Shown: positions 1 through 9,706, numbered from the stretch's first letter. The stretch is DNA of 64,000 bases from RYN-428 sp035551995 (GCA_035551995.1 DASZME010000058.1:36967-100966); one strand, 5' to 3'. Notes: generated by a model from the letters alone, not told the origin. Made by a program: numbers and translations.

Positions 1-3000
1 GCGATATCGAGCGGCACGACATCGCCGCCGGAATCCTGGGCGGATAATTGCGGGATCGACGCAAAGCCCGCCGCGGCGAAGGCCGAGTCGATTCCGCCGT
101 CCGCATCAAGGCGGAAAACGGTGACGGCCGCGCCGGAAGCGCCGATGCCGACGATCCGCCCGGCGCCTTCGACGAGCACGTTTTCGACGATGCCGTTAGA
201 GGCGCCGTCGAGCGTTTCTTGGCCGCCGGCGGGGTATGCCGGGTCGTCGCCGCCGGCTGAATTAAAGCTCGCGTCGAGATCGCCGGCGGCGGTAAGACGC
301 GCCACGGCGAAAAGGTCGTTCGCGCCGCCGGCGACGATGATCGAACCGTCCGGTTCCCGTGCGCCGCCATAAGCGACCGCCGGCGAATTCGATCCGAAAT
401 TCACCGTCGCTTCGCCGCCGGTCGCGAACGCGGTATCGGCCGACCCGTCGGCGTTGAAGCGACTGATCAGGAAGTTTGCGCCCGCTGCGCCGACGGCGAC
501 GATTTGACCGCTCGGTTCGACGAATCCGCCGTAAAACGCCTCGCCTTGGGCCGTGGTCACGACGCCGTTAACCCCGAACGTGGAATCAAGGGCGCCGCTC
601 GGCGTCAGTCGTTCGATAACGCCTTGCGAGGCGCCGGACGCAAAATCACCCTGGAAACCGACGGCAAGTATATTCCCGTCCGGCTCCTGGAAGATTTGCT
701 CCACCGCGAACGCGAACGTGGTATTTCCCGTCGGCGCCCCGGCGCTCGACAGAGCGCCGAAGGCCGGGTCCTGAATCAGATTGAACGAGAAGGAAGAGGT
801 TGTCGTGGCGACGACATTGCCGGCTTGATCCGTCACGGACGCTCCGACGACGGTAACCGCATAGGTTCCCATGTTGGAACCGTCGAACGCGCCGCCGGGA
901 GCGGCGGCGGTATAGACGGCGGTGATGGACTGGCCGCTTCCGCTGACGCCGGCCAGCGTGATCGGTAGAACGACGCCCTGCGGCGACGTCACCGTCAGAT
1001 TGGATGCCGCGAGGGTGGCGGCGTTGATCGTGGCGGCATCGGTGTAAACGACGGTGATGGTCTGGACGGCGGCGCCGACGGCGGTGATGTCCGGCGCGGA
1101 GATCGACGCGGCCAGGGGAGACGACGCGGTCGTCACGTCAACCGTAAACGTCGCCGTGCTTGCCGCCGCGGTATTCCCCGCCGCGTCGGCGACCTGGTCG
1201 GCGTTGAGCATGATCCGGTACGTTCCGTTGTCCGCTTGTTGCCACGCGCCGCCGGGCGCGTCGATGGTATAGGTGGCGTTAAGGGCGGCGGCGTTGGCGT
1301 CGGGCGATTTGCTGACGGAGCTCACCGCCAGTGCCTGTCCGCCTGGCCCGATGACGGAAATGTTCGCCACGCCGACGGTATTGGCGGCGACGGCGACGTT
1401 GTCGGTGTAGGCGATCGTTACCGCTTCGCTGGGACCGCCCGCCTTCGTGATCGGCGGCGCGGAAATGACGGCCACGGGCGCCGCGGTATCGCCGACGCTG
1501 ACGGTAAACGTCGCCGACGATGCGATGTTTCCGTCGCCTTTCACGTCTTTCACGGCGCCGGCGGAGATGTTCATCGTGTAGATGCCGCTGTTGCTCACGC
1601 TCCATCCGCCGGGCGGCGCGGCGATCGAATACGCCGCCGTCACCGACATCCCGGCGCCGCTGATCCCGGCCAGAGTGACCGCCGGGGCGATTCCATTGGG
1701 GCCGCCGACGGTGAGATTGGAGGCGGCGATCGTCGTGGTATCGATCGCCGAGACCGCGTCGCCGTAGATGACCGTGACGGTCTGGGCGGCGCCGGCGGAG
1801 GTGATGTCGGGCGCGGCGATCTGGGCCGTCGGCGATACGCCGGGGATGACCACGTTAAAGGTTTGCGTGACGGCGGCGGCGGCGTTCGCGGCGGCGTCCT
1901 TCACCTGGCGGGCCAGCAAGGAGATGGTGTAGGTGCCGTCGTCGGAATTGGTCCAGCCGCCGCCGGGAGCGGCCACGGTGTAGGTGGCGGTGATCGATCG
2001 GGAAAGCGCGTCGGGAACCGAGACCACTGACTTGATCGTCAGCGAAGGGTTTCCCGGACCGCCGACTTTCAAGTTACCGATCTTGATCGTCGCGGGATCG
2101 ACGGCGACATCGTCGGCATAGACCACCGTGACGATCTCGCTCGTCCCGCCGGCCGTCGTGACGTCCGCCGCCTTCATGACGGCGGTGGGCGCCGTCGTAT
2201 CGGGAATCGCGACATTGAACGTCGCCGAGGCGGCGGCGTTGCCGTTGCCGTTGAGGTCTTTCACCGCGCCGGCGTTGACGGTTACGGTATAGACGCCGTC
2301 GTCGGTCACCTGCCAGGAGCCGCCGGGCGCGTCGATCGCATAGGTCGCGCGAGCCGTCTGCCCGTTGACGCTCACGCTGGCCAGGCTCACGGATAACGAC
2401 GCATTGCCCGGCCCAACCGCGCCGACATTAAGCGATCCGATCGTGGAGGCGTTGATGGCGGCCTCGGAATCGGTGTAGAGAACCGTAATGGTTTCCGGAT
2501 TGAACGTGGCGGCGGCAATGTTGGGCGCGGTGACGGCGGCGACCGGGGAGGCCGAATGCGTATCGACGGTGAATGTCCGAGGCGCCGCGGTCGCGACGTT
2601 GCCGGACGTGTCGGTGACTTGTCCGGTCAGCGCCACGGTGTAGGGACCGTCGCCGCCTGCGGTCCACGCCCCGCCGGGCGGCGTCACCTTATACGTGGCC
2701 GTGATCGTTTTGGCGTTGGAGTTGGGCGCGACGGCGAACGACGCGACGTTCAGCGTCGTGCCGCCCGGACCCGTGACGGCGATATTCCCCGCGCCGATCG
2801 TGGCGACTTTCACCGCTATGTTGTCGACGTACACCACCGTCACCGTCTCGCTCGATCCGCCGGCGGAGGTGACGTTGTTGGCGGTGATCGTGGCGGTCGG
2901 GGCGATCGCGTCGGGAATCGCCACGCTGAACGTCGAAGACGTGGCGGCGTTTCCGTGCCCGTTGGCGTCTTTGACGGCGTTGGCGCCGACAAGAACGGAA

Positions 3001-5030
3001 TATGAATCGTCGTCCCCGGCGTCCCACGATCCCCCCGGCGCCGCCGCCGCGTAGGCCGCCGTTACCGTTCCGCCGCTTCCGCTTGTACCGAGTAACGTCA
3101 CGCTCAACGCCACGCCATGGCTGCTCATGACCGTCAGGTCCGACGCATTGATCGTACTCACGTTGATGGCCGATTCCGCATCGGTGTAGACGACCGTGAT
3201 CGTCTCCGGGCTGGACGTGGCGGCGACGATGTTCGGGGCCGTGACGCTTGGCGTGGGCGAAACGGAATTGGTGTTGACGTCAAATGTCTTGGGCGTCGCG
3301 GTCGCGGGATGAGCCGAGGTGTCGGTGACCTCGCCGGTGAGGGAGACGGTATACGACCCGTCGTCGCCGGGACTCCATGATCCGCCGGGGGCGGCGACGG
3401 CATAGGTCACGGTAATCGTAGCCGCGTCGGCGCTGGGGACGGCGGAAAAGCCCGTGACCGACAGGGGCGTTCCGCCCGGCCCGATGACCGAGATATTCCC
3501 GTTGGCGATCGTGTCGAACTGCACGGCGACGTCGTCGGCGTAAACGACGGTGACCGTTTCGCTTGTGGCGCCGGGGGAGGTGATATTCGGCGCGGAAATC
3601 GTGGCGGTCGGCGCGGTGGTGTCGGGAATGGCGACGGAGAATGTGGTCGAAGCCGAAGGGTTCGCATTGCCGTTGACGTCCCTGACGGCGTTGCGGGCGA
3701 CGTGGACGGTGTAGGCGCCGTTGTCGGCGATGGTCCACGATCCGCCGGGCGCGGCGGCGTTATAGACGGCGGTGGCGGTGTCGCCGCTGGTGGTCATGCC
3801 GGCGAACGTGATCGGCAACGACGCGCCGTGGCTGTCGGTGACGGTTACGTTGGAGGCGCCGATCGTGCTGGTATCGATCGCCGACGAGAGACTGGAATAG
3901 GTGACGGTGATCGCTTCGATCGATGCGCCGGCGGAGGTGATGTTCGGCGCCGACGCCGATGCCGTCGGCGGCGCGGGGGTCAGCAGCAGCGCGTGGGACA
4001 AATTTTGCGCGTCGGTTCCGTCGCCGGCGATCTGCCCGCTCGAGTTGATGGCGCTGGCGTCGTTTAGCGTAAAGGCGGAAGCGCCGACGAGATTATTCAG
4101 ATCGCGATTGCCGTCGATCGTCGTCCAAAGAACGGCGTGATTCGGACTTCCCTGGCTGGCGAAAGACCCTGCCGTGCCGACGATCTGGTCCGAAGCGTTG
4201 ATTCCCAATCCGCCGGTTCCGCTGAATCCGGCCAGCGCGCCCAGATCCTGCATTCCGCCGGCCGACGTCCAGAGAATAAGATCGGGCGTGTTGGAGCCGT
4301 TGAACGAAGTGCCGGTGACGTGGCCGCCGGCGTTGACGGCGTTGGCCGTCGATATGTCGGTCGCGCCGGCCAGCGTGCCCAGATCCTGCATGCCGGCGCT
4401 GGCCGACCAGATAAACGCATGCTCATTGCCGCCTGGATTGGAAGCGGCGCCGACGACCTCGCCAGCGTCGTTGATCGCGTCGGCGACGGTGTTGGTAAAG
4501 CCCGGAAGCGTTCCCAGCGATTGCATGCCGTCGCCGGCAGTCCAGATGAAGGCGTGGAGGCCGTCGCTGGCGTCTTGCGAGAAGCCGACGATTTCACCGC
4601 TGCCGTTGACGGCTTGCGCCTGGCTTGTGACATCGCCGGCCAGCGTTCCGAGGTCGATCATGCCGCCGCTGTTGGTCCAGACGAAGGCATGTTCGGTCGG
4701 GTCGGCGCCGGTGCTGGTATCCGAGCCGCCGACGACTTCGCCGGAATCGTTTACGCTATACGCTTCGCTTTGTGGCCCGCCCAGCGTTCCCAAGTCTTGC
4801 ATGCCGCCGGCGGAGGTCCAGAAGAAGGCATGGTTCACGCCGCCGCTGGCCGACGCCGTTCCCGCGACCTGGCCGGACGAGTTGATCGCGACGGCCGTGC
4901 TCGCGCCGCCGCCGGGAAGCGTGCCCAGATCGGTCACGGCGTACGCTGCGCTCAGCAGCGTTCGCGGCTCCAATCGCTCGGCGAAAACGCGCGCTGGGCG
5001 CATCGGATGTCGATTGCGACGAACCGGCAT
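1..5030 (-). CDS. Giant LEPR-motif surface/secreted protein (HAF, Ig-like, delta-60 repeats), partial
   Basis: One frame stays open from an ATG at 5030 to the left edge, 1676 codons without a stop, so the C-terminus is missing. A GGGAG sequence 5 nt upstream supports this start. Residues 20-27 read LEPRTLLS, the planctomycete LEPR-XLL motif. Residues about 30-340 contain seven HAF-type repeats of about 47 residues (pattern DLGTL..G....A.AIN..G.VVG....HAF.W). Residues about 350-1410 are nine Ig-like modules of about 117 residues ending in TFxV. The rest resembles delta-60 repeats (LDSTFG, ISRFNADGSADTAF), which usually form beta-propellers. No catalytic domain is visible. The likely role is a cell-surface or extracellular adhesion/structural protein; this is inference. 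The neighbouring LEPR genes are divergent from it. Confidence 0.9.
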   Translation of the reverse strand, partial: MPVRRNRHPMRPARVFAERLEPRTLLSAAYAVTDLGTLPGGGASTAVAINSSGQVAGTASASGGVNHAFFWTSAGGMQDLGTLGGPQSEAYSVNDSGEVVGGSDTSTGADPTEHAFVWTNSGGMIDLGTLAGDVTSQAQAVNGSGEIVGFSQDASDGLHAFIWTAGDGMQSLGTLPGFTNTVADAINDAGEVVGAASNPGGNEHAFIWSASAGMQDLGTLAGATDISTANAVNAGGHVTGTSFNGSNTPDLILWTSAGGMQDLGALAGFSGTGGLGINASDQIVGTAGSFASQGSPNHAVLWTTIDGNRDLNNLVGASAFTLNDASAINSSGQIAGDGTDAQNLSHALLLTPAPPTASASAPNITSAGASIEAITVTYSSLSSAIDTSTIGASNVTVTDSHGASLPITFAGMTTSGDTATAVYNAAAPGGSWTIADNGAYTVHVARNAVRDVNGNANPSASTTFSVAIPDTTAPTATISAPNITSPGATSETVTVVYADDVAVQFDTIANGNISVIGPGGTPLSVTGFSAVPSADAATITVTYAVAAPGGSWSPGDDGSYTVSLTGEVTDTSAHPATATPKTFDVNTNSVSPTPSVTAPNIVAATSSPETITVVYTDAESAINVSTINASDLTVMSSHGVALSVTLLGTSGSGGTVTAAYAAAAPGGSWDAGDDDSYSVLVGANAVKDANGHGNAATSSTFSVAIPDAIAPTATITANNVTSAGGSSETVTVVYVDNIAVKVATIGAGNIAVTGPGGTTLNVASFAVAPNSNAKTITATYKVTPPGGAWTAGGDGPYTVALTGQVTDTSGNVATAAPRTFTVDTHSASPVAAVTAPNIAAATFNPETITVLYTDSEAAINASTIGSLNVGAVGPGNASLSVSLASVSVNGQTARATYAIDAPGGSWQVTDDGVYTVTVNAGAVKDLNGNGNAAASATFNVAIPDTTAPTAVMKAADVTTAGGTSEIVTVVYADDVAVDPATIKIGNLKVGGPGNPSLTIKSVVSVPDALSRSITATYTVAAPGGGWTNSDDGTYTISLLARQVKDAAANAAAAVTQTFNVVIPGVSPTAQIAAPDITSAGAAQTVTVIYGDAVSAIDTTTIAASNLTVGGPNGIAPAVTLAGISGAGMSVTAAYSIAAPPGGWSVSNSGIYTMNISAGAVKDVKGDGNIASSATFTVSVGDTAAPVAVISAPPITKAGGPSEAVTIAYTDNVAVAANTVGVANISVIGPGGQALAVSSVSKSPDANAAALNATYTIDAPGGAWQQADNGTYRIMLNADQVADAAGNTAAASTATFTVDVTTASSPLAASISAPDITAVGAAVQTITVVYTDAATINAATLAASNLTVTSPQGVVLPITLAGVSGSGQSITAVYTAAAPGGAFDGSNMGTYAVTVVGASVTDQAGNVVATTTSSFSFNLIQDPAFGALSSAGAPTGNTTFAFAVEQIFQEPDGNILAVGFQGDFASGASQGVIERLTPSGALDSTFGVNGVVTTAQGEAFYGGFVEPSGQIVAVGAAGANFLISRFNADGSADTAFATGGEATVNFGSNSPAVAYGGAREPDGSIIVAGGANDLFAVARLTAAGDLDASFNSAGGDDPAYPAGGQETLDGASNGIVENVLVEGAGRIVGIGASGAAVTVFRLDADGGIDSAFAAAGFASIPQLSAQDSGGDVVPLDI

Positions 5031-5349
5031 TCAACTCCCGTCGGAAATTCCTTTAGGCGCCCGCTGCTTCATGTGACAAACCCATTCATAGATTAGCCCA
5101 TCCAGACGATTGCGCCTACGCAGAAGTTAGCTCCGACCACTCACGATGTGTGCGAAAATAAGCATATTTTTCCCGTCAGACGATCCGGCGGCGCGACATA
5201 GGAATAGATGTAACGAAGACGCGGTTTCACCTGAAACAAAAGCCGCGACAAAAGGGGAGATTGATTAATTCTTAACATTCAGGCCCTGCCGTGAACGCGA
5301 TGTTCGCGATTCACAGCAAAAAGGGGGCCAACTTTTGAAGGAGTCTGCC
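5031..5349. other. Divergent intergenic region, no gene
   Basis: This gap separates the giant minus-strand protein from the small plus-strand LEPR gene and must hold promoters for both directions. It contains an AT-rich stretch around 5258-5280 that could include a promoter for the rightward gene, but I see no convincing -35/-10 pair. The GAAGGAG at 5337-5343 is the ribosome binding site of the next gene. Confidence 0.5.
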
Positions 5350-5571
5350 ATGCGTCTATTTTCAACTCTGCGCGTTCGTACCGAAAAGTCGGCCGCCGTC
5401 GCGACCGCAATCCGTCGATCCGCCGCCGGGAACCGCCCCTCTTCGGCCGTGATCGAAAGTCTCGAGCCGCGCGAAATGATGTCCGCGACGGTTGACGGCG
5501 CCCCCTGGTGCGGCACCGTGACCCACCATCCCCTCCCACGCCCGTCTGTCGTCGTCGTGTTTCACGCCTGA
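5350..5571 (+). CDS. Small LEPR-motif protein 1 (73 aa)
   Basis: The start is the ATG at 5350, preceded by GAAGGAG at a spacing of 6 nt; an upstream in-frame TTG would overlap that site. The N-terminal 37 residues are basic and Ser/Ala-rich, followed by LEPREMMS at residues 38-45, a variant of the LEPR-XLL motif. Only about 28 residues follow, ending in a CGTVTHHPLPRP segment and a hydrophobic tail. The next gene has a matching arrangement (CGTVSHFPIPIP), so the two look like tandem paralogues. Function is unknown. The motif suggests export to the envelope. It is too short to be an enzyme and could be a surface peptide or a substrate of a dedicated exporter. Confidence 0.7.
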   Translation: MRLFSTLRVRTEKSAAVATAIRRSAAGNRPSSAVIESLEPREMMSATVDGAPWCGTVTHHPLPRPSVVVVFHA

Positions 5572-5658
5572 TCTTCGTCAACCGCGTCACCTCGTCGCCG
5601 AATGAACCCCCGATCGTTTCGGCGGCGGCGAAATGACCTTTTTGCAAGGAATCGAACC

Positions 5659-5973
5659 ATGCGTTCTCTACGATCCATACTCTGCTCATCCAATAAACGT
5701 GCGAATCCGTCCGCCTCCATCACCGCCGGCCGATCCGGCGCCATGATCGAAGGACTGGAATCGCGACAGCTCTTTTCGGTTGCCCTGCTGCACCCGGCGG
5801 TTATCCCCGTTGCCATTAAGGCGGCCCCGGCCGCCGTCAGCGTCAAGCCCGCTTCGGCGGCGGCGGATAACGACGGCGACATCATCTGCGGCACCGTGTC
5901 GCATTTCCCCATTCCTATCCCCATCCACATTAACGTGGGCGCAGTCGCTGTCGCGCAAATCGCGGCGCGCTGA
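5659..5973 (+). CDS. Small LEPR-motif protein 2 (104 aa)
   Basis: The chosen start is the ATG at 5659, with AAGGA 9 nt upstream; longer in-frame starts lack a ribosome binding site. A basic N-terminus is followed by LESRQLFS at residues 33-40, the LEPR-XLL variant common in Phycisphaerae. A short Ala/Val/Pro-rich body follows and ends in ICGTVSHFPIPIPIH, which matches the end of the preceding 73-residue protein. The pair therefore looks like a tandem duplication of a tiny exported protein. A strong hairpin terminator lies 125 bp downstream, which fits a short transcription unit containing both genes. The function is unknown. Confidence 0.7.
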   Translation: MRSLRSILCSSNKRANPSASITAGRSGAMIEGLESRQLFSVALLHPAVIPVAIKAAPAAVSVKPASAAADNDGDIICGTVSHFPIPIPIHINVGAVAVAQIAAR

Positions 5974-6097
5974 CGCAGCGGCGTCCCGTCGCACGATAGA
6001 GCCTCTTCCGTTTGCCGCGGCGTTTATGCGTTTACCGGTCCCGCTTGCGGGGCGTGTTTCGCGACCGAACTCGCGCCCCCAACATGAAAGAAGCGGT

Positions 6098-6143
6098 AGC
6101 CGGACCTTAAAGGAGAAGGAGCCTTTGAGGTCCGGCTCATTTT
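6098..6143 (+). terminator. Rho-independent terminator after the LEPR pair
   Basis: A perfect 10-bp stem, AGCCGGACCT (6098-6107) with AGGTCCGGCT (6128-6137), encloses a second stem, AAAGG (6109-6113) with CCTTT (6122-6126). It is followed by CATTTTTC. The hairpin plus T-run is typical of intrinsic termination and lies downstream of the two small LEPR genes. Confidence 0.8.
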
Positions 6144-6272
6144 TCGCGCGCGCTTGCAAACGACGATCGAAACGCCGGCGCGATACGTCGCGGTTTTTTG
6201 GCCCAACCCGCGCCCCGGCCCATTGCGGCTTTGACGCTCGCGGCGGAGAATGGCTTCATCTCAGGAGCCATG

Positions 6273-8891
6273 ATGCGTCTGCGTGTGCGGATTATCGCGG
6301 TGATGTTCTCGAGCCTTGGCCTTGCTCCCGCGCGCGGCGCCCCGGCGACCCAGCCGGTTAAAGAAGCCATCGTCGGGCTGGGCGATCGCGACCCGGCGGT
6401 GCGCGATCGTGCCGAAAAGTATCTTCGCGACGCCGGCGACGCCGCCCACCCGGCGCTGCAAGCCGCCGCGCGCGATCCCGATTCGGAAACCGCCGTTCGC
6501 GCCCGCGCCATTCTTCGCCTGACCGCGATCCCCGCCCCGCCGATTTCAACCCACGACGACGCGGCCGAGCCGTCCATCATTCGCTATCGCGCGTCGGCGC
6601 CAGCCGCCAAACGGGATACGATTTCCAACATGTCGTCCATGCTCGGCGGCGTACGGGCGCTGGCGGAACTCTGGCTGCTGGAAACCGACCCGGAATTACG
6701 CGCCGCCATCTTTCAGGAATTACGGCAACGCCCCGCCGAGGCGGCAAGCGCGTTGCTGTCGGCGGGAAACGTCGCGTCGGCGGAACTGCTTTTGCAGTCG
6801 GCGGTGGATAAGAAGGAGCCGGGCGCGATCTCCTCGTACGTCGCATATTGCCTGTGCCGCCGGACGCTGGACGATGCGATTCGCCGCTGGTCGGCGCGCG
6901 GCGCGCACGATCCGGCCGACGCGTGGGCCGAGGAAGTTTTATCGGCACTGTATCGGGCCAAGGGAGACGCCGCGTCCGCGCTGCGATATGCGCAGGCCAG
7001 CGATGACCGCCTGTTCATTCGTCAAACGCGCCTTTGGTCGGGCGACTGGGCGCCGCTCGCCGCCGACGTTCGCAACGACCACGCCGGGGCGCAGAACTGG
7101 GGAAGCCTTTCTTTTCTGGCGGCATTGGACGTGGCGGCCAATGATTCCAAATCGCTCGATATCGACCTGGCGGCGCTAAAAGCGCTGGCGCCGGCGCAGG
7201 CGTCGGTCCACCTGGTTTCCAACGTGCTGACGCTGGCTGGAAAGCCGGACGAAGGGGCGGCGTTTTGCGTGTCGTCGCGCGAGTATGCGGCCGCTTACGA
7301 GCAATTCATGGCGCGCGACCGCTTCGACGAAGCCGCGGCGTTGCTTGCCGACCATGACGCCGACGCAAGCCCGGCGGCCGTCCTGTTGCGTTGCGCCGCC
7401 GCCAAACTCCTCGCCCGCAACGGCAAAATTTCGCAAGCGACGTCGCTGATCGAGCGCGTCGCCGCCGACATGGGCCCGCCGCACGCGGCCGGTCTTGATT
7501 TGGCGCTGGCCGAGGCCGAGCGAGAAGCGGGAATGACCGAGCGGGCCTGGAAGCGTCTCGCCGACGGCGCCGAGCTGCTTTCGCGCGGCACGGCGCGATT
7601 TTCCTATGTCGCTTTTCCGCCCCGGGGCGATACGGTCGATTGGAACGCGCTCTGGTATGCCGCTCAAATTCAAAACCCGAATCGGCCTCGAACGCCGCGG
7701 CAGGTTTTCGATCGCATTCGCCGCGCATACGACCGTTCGATGCCGATCGAAGAATTGATGATGGCCATCGACGGCGTGGATCTGTCGTCCACCGCGTATC
7801 GTCCATACGTCGGACTGGCGTGGGAAGCCGCCCAGCGAATGATTGAAGCGGGGAACGAGGCCGAGGGAATCAAGTTCGCCGAGCAATGCGCCGCGCAGTC
7901 GCCGGACGGCGAGCTCTACGTCGACCTTGGCGATCGCGCCGCCTTGAGCGGCGACTGGGCCGGCGCCGCCTCGCGATATGCCGCCGCGTGGCACAAGGAC
8001 CCATCGCAGCCGTTGCCGTTGTATCTGAACGGATTGGCCCTGCTCCGATGCGGCCAGGCCACCGACGGGCGCGAGCTGATTTTATTGGCCCGCCTGCTTC
8101 CGCTCGGAAACGATTACCTGCGCGAAGAACTCATGCGCGGGCTTGCCCTGCGCGGTTTCGACGACGCCGCCGCCGCCGAAGCCAATATCCTGATCCTCAC
8201 CGGCCAGTTCCTTTCGCGGCCGGTGGACATCGCCCTGCGCATCGCCGCCGGGCGCGACGGCGAGCATGGCCAGTTCGCCGCGGCCGCCGGGTTGTTGCAA
8301 CGGTCGGTCCTCAACTTCACGGCCGGCGCCCTGGCCTTCCCCGAGCCGTCGATGAATCTTTATCTGGCCGCTTCGGTCTCGCGCGCCCGCGCCCGTGACC
8401 TTCTCGCCCACGGCCAATGGGAGGCCGCCCGGCGACAAGTCAAGGCATGCTACGACCTTCTGCCCGGCGATATTGAAGTCGCGATCGATCTGGTTCCCGA
8501 CCTGGAAAAGCTCGGGAAAAAAAATGAGGCCGACGCGCTGTTCGCCGAGTGTTACGAAAAACAGCAAAAGTTATGCATCCGGTTTCCCGATTCGGCCAAC
8601 CAGCACAACCAGATCGCCTGGCTTGCAGCCAAGTGCGACCGCCAATTAGACGCGGCCCTCGAGCACGCCCGGCGGGCGGTGGAATTGATGCCCAAGCGGA
8701 CGTCTTACATCGATACGCTGGCCGAGGTTTACTTCATGCGCGGCCAATACGACGAGGCGATCGTCGAGATGAAAAAATGCGTGGCGATCGAGCCAATGGT
8801 CTGGCGGCATCGGAGACAGATCGAGCGGTTTGAAGCCAAGAAAGCGGCGCCGAACCAACCCGCCAAGGCGACGCCGTCAAGTTTGGAATGA
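6273..8891 (+). CDS. Exported HEAT/TPR repeat protein (872 aa)
   Basis: The second of two adjacent ATGs (6273) is chosen because AGGAG at 6263-6267 is then 5 nt away. The N-terminus MRLRVRIIAVMFSSLGLAPA is a likely signal peptide. Residues about 30-90 resemble a HEAT-type helical repeat (LGDRDPAVRDRAEKYL). The long middle is alpha-helical and Ala-rich, and the C-terminal 150 residues show TPR units ending in YFMRGQYDEAIVEMKKCVAIEP. Such proteins are protein-protein scaffolds, probably periplasmic here. No enzyme motif is seen. It appears to be transcribed alone, and the specific partner is unknown. Confidence 0.8.
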   Translation: MRLRVRIIAVMFSSLGLAPARGAPATQPVKEAIVGLGDRDPAVRDRAEKYLRDAGDAAHPALQAAARDPDSETAVRARAILRLTAIPAPPISTHDDAAEPSIIRYRASAPAAKRDTISNMSSMLGGVRALAELWLLETDPELRAAIFQELRQRPAEAASALLSAGNVASAELLLQSAVDKKEPGAISSYVAYCLCRRTLDDAIRRWSARGAHDPADAWAEEVLSALYRAKGDAASALRYAQASDDRLFIRQTRLWSGDWAPLAADVRNDHAGAQNWGSLSFLAALDVAANDSKSLDIDLAALKALAPAQASVHLVSNVLTLAGKPDEGAAFCVSSREYAAAYEQFMARDRFDEAAALLADHDADASPAAVLLRCAAAKLLARNGKISQATSLIERVAADMGPPHAAGLDLALAEAEREAGMTERAWKRLADGAELLSRGTARFSYVAFPPRGDTVDWNALWYAAQIQNPNRPRTPRQVFDRIRRAYDRSMPIEELMMAIDGVDLSSTAYRPYVGLAWEAAQRMIEAGNEAEGIKFAEQCAAQSPDGELYVDLGDRAALSGDWAGAASRYAAAWHKDPSQPLPLYLNGLALLRCGQATDGRELILLARLLPLGNDYLREELMRGLALRGFDDAAAAEANILILTGQFLSRPVDIALRIAAGRDGEHGQFAAAAGLLQRSVLNFTAGALAFPEPSMNLYLAASVSRARARDLLAHGQWEAARRQVKACYDLLPGDIEVAIDLVPDLEKLGKKNEADALFAECYEKQQKLCIRFPDSANQHNQIAWLAAKCDRQLDAALEHARRAVELMPKRTSYIDTLAEVYFMRGQYDEAIVEMKKCVAIEPMVWRHRRQIERFEAKKAAPNQPAKATPSSLE

Positions 8892-8975
8892 GTCCGCCGA
8901 GCGACGCGGTTGTCGGCGGCGCCGGCCTGCCGCAGTATGTCACGCGGTCATAGAATGGCGACCGAATTTCAAGGG

Positions 8976-9578
8976 CTACCGTATCCCCACCTCAATCTGC
9001 ACTACGTTCCTGGGCGAATCCGGCTCGTCCCATACAAGATAATTTTCCCGCGTCTCTTCAGACGGAACCAACCCGCGCTCGATCATCTCCAGGATGAGCT
9101 TGTCGTAGGCCTTGTTGAGCAGTTTCAGCGGCCCGCGATACAGCAGCGTCGCGCAGCGAAACGCCGGGAGCGGGCGGACCTGAAAACCGGGCGGCGGAAG
9201 AGTGGGCGCGGCGCGCAACGGCATGCCGATCTCCAGATCGAACGGCACGGCCGGGTCTTCCGATGGATCGTGATAGACCAGCAAAATGGAATCGGCCGGC
9301 GAGATTTGACCGGTGGCCGTCAGGCGTTTAAGCGACGCGACGACCGGCGCGACCGCCGAAGCCTCGTCGTTAAAAGAGACACGCGCCGGCGAATACAGAA
9401 AAGCTTTGCCGCCGACGAATTGAACGTGCATGGCCGAGACACTGTAGGGCAGCGTGGCGGCCGACGGCGCCGGGGGAAGGTCAAACCCCGCGTCGGCGGC
9501 GCGGTTGTGAAGCTGGCAGCCCGACGCGGCAAAAGCCAGCGCGGCGAAAATCGGCAGGATCAAAAGGCGATGCGACAT
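8976..9578 (-). CDS. Lipoprotein with GyrI-like/AraC effector-binding domain (200 aa)
   Basis: The protein starts with a lipoprotein signal (MSHRLLILPIFAALAFAASGC, lipobox Cys at residue 21). The C-terminal 150 residues fit the GyrI-like small-molecule binding fold (AraC effector-binding domain): YHDPSEDPAVPFDLEIG in the middle and YLVWDEPDSPRNVVQIEVGIR at the end. Members usually bind ligands in the cytoplasm, often attached to a transcription factor or acting as GyrI. Here no DNA-binding part exists and the lipobox places the domain on the periplasmic side of a membrane. A ligand-binding or hydrolytic role is possible. It faces the preceding HEAT/TPR gene tail to tail and is divergent from the flavoprotein gene. 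Confidence 0.8.
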   Translation of the reverse strand: MSHRLLILPIFAALAFAASGCQLHNRAADAGFDLPPAPSAATLPYSVSAMHVQFVGGKAFLYSPARVSFNDEASAVAPVVASLKRLTATGQISPADSILLVYHDPSEDPAVPFDLEIGMPLRAAPTLPPPGFQVRPLPAFRCATLLYRGPLKLLNKAYDKLILEMIERGLVPSEETRENYLVWDEPDSPRNVVQIEVGIR

Positions 9579-9706
9579 AAAACGGCGCCTCCCCGCGGAT
9601 GTCCCATAACGCGACCGGGCAAGAATACCCGGACACGCCCGGCAATTGAAGCGCGAATATTAGATGGCGTTGTAAAGCAATTCAACCGGTGCGATAAGAT
9701 CGCGTC

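Noticed and set aside
1236..2030. Plus-strand Gly/Arg/Asp-rich frame in the giant protein gene
   Set aside because: It is a shadow of the Ig-like repeats on the minus strand, which form one uninterrupted frame over 5 kb.
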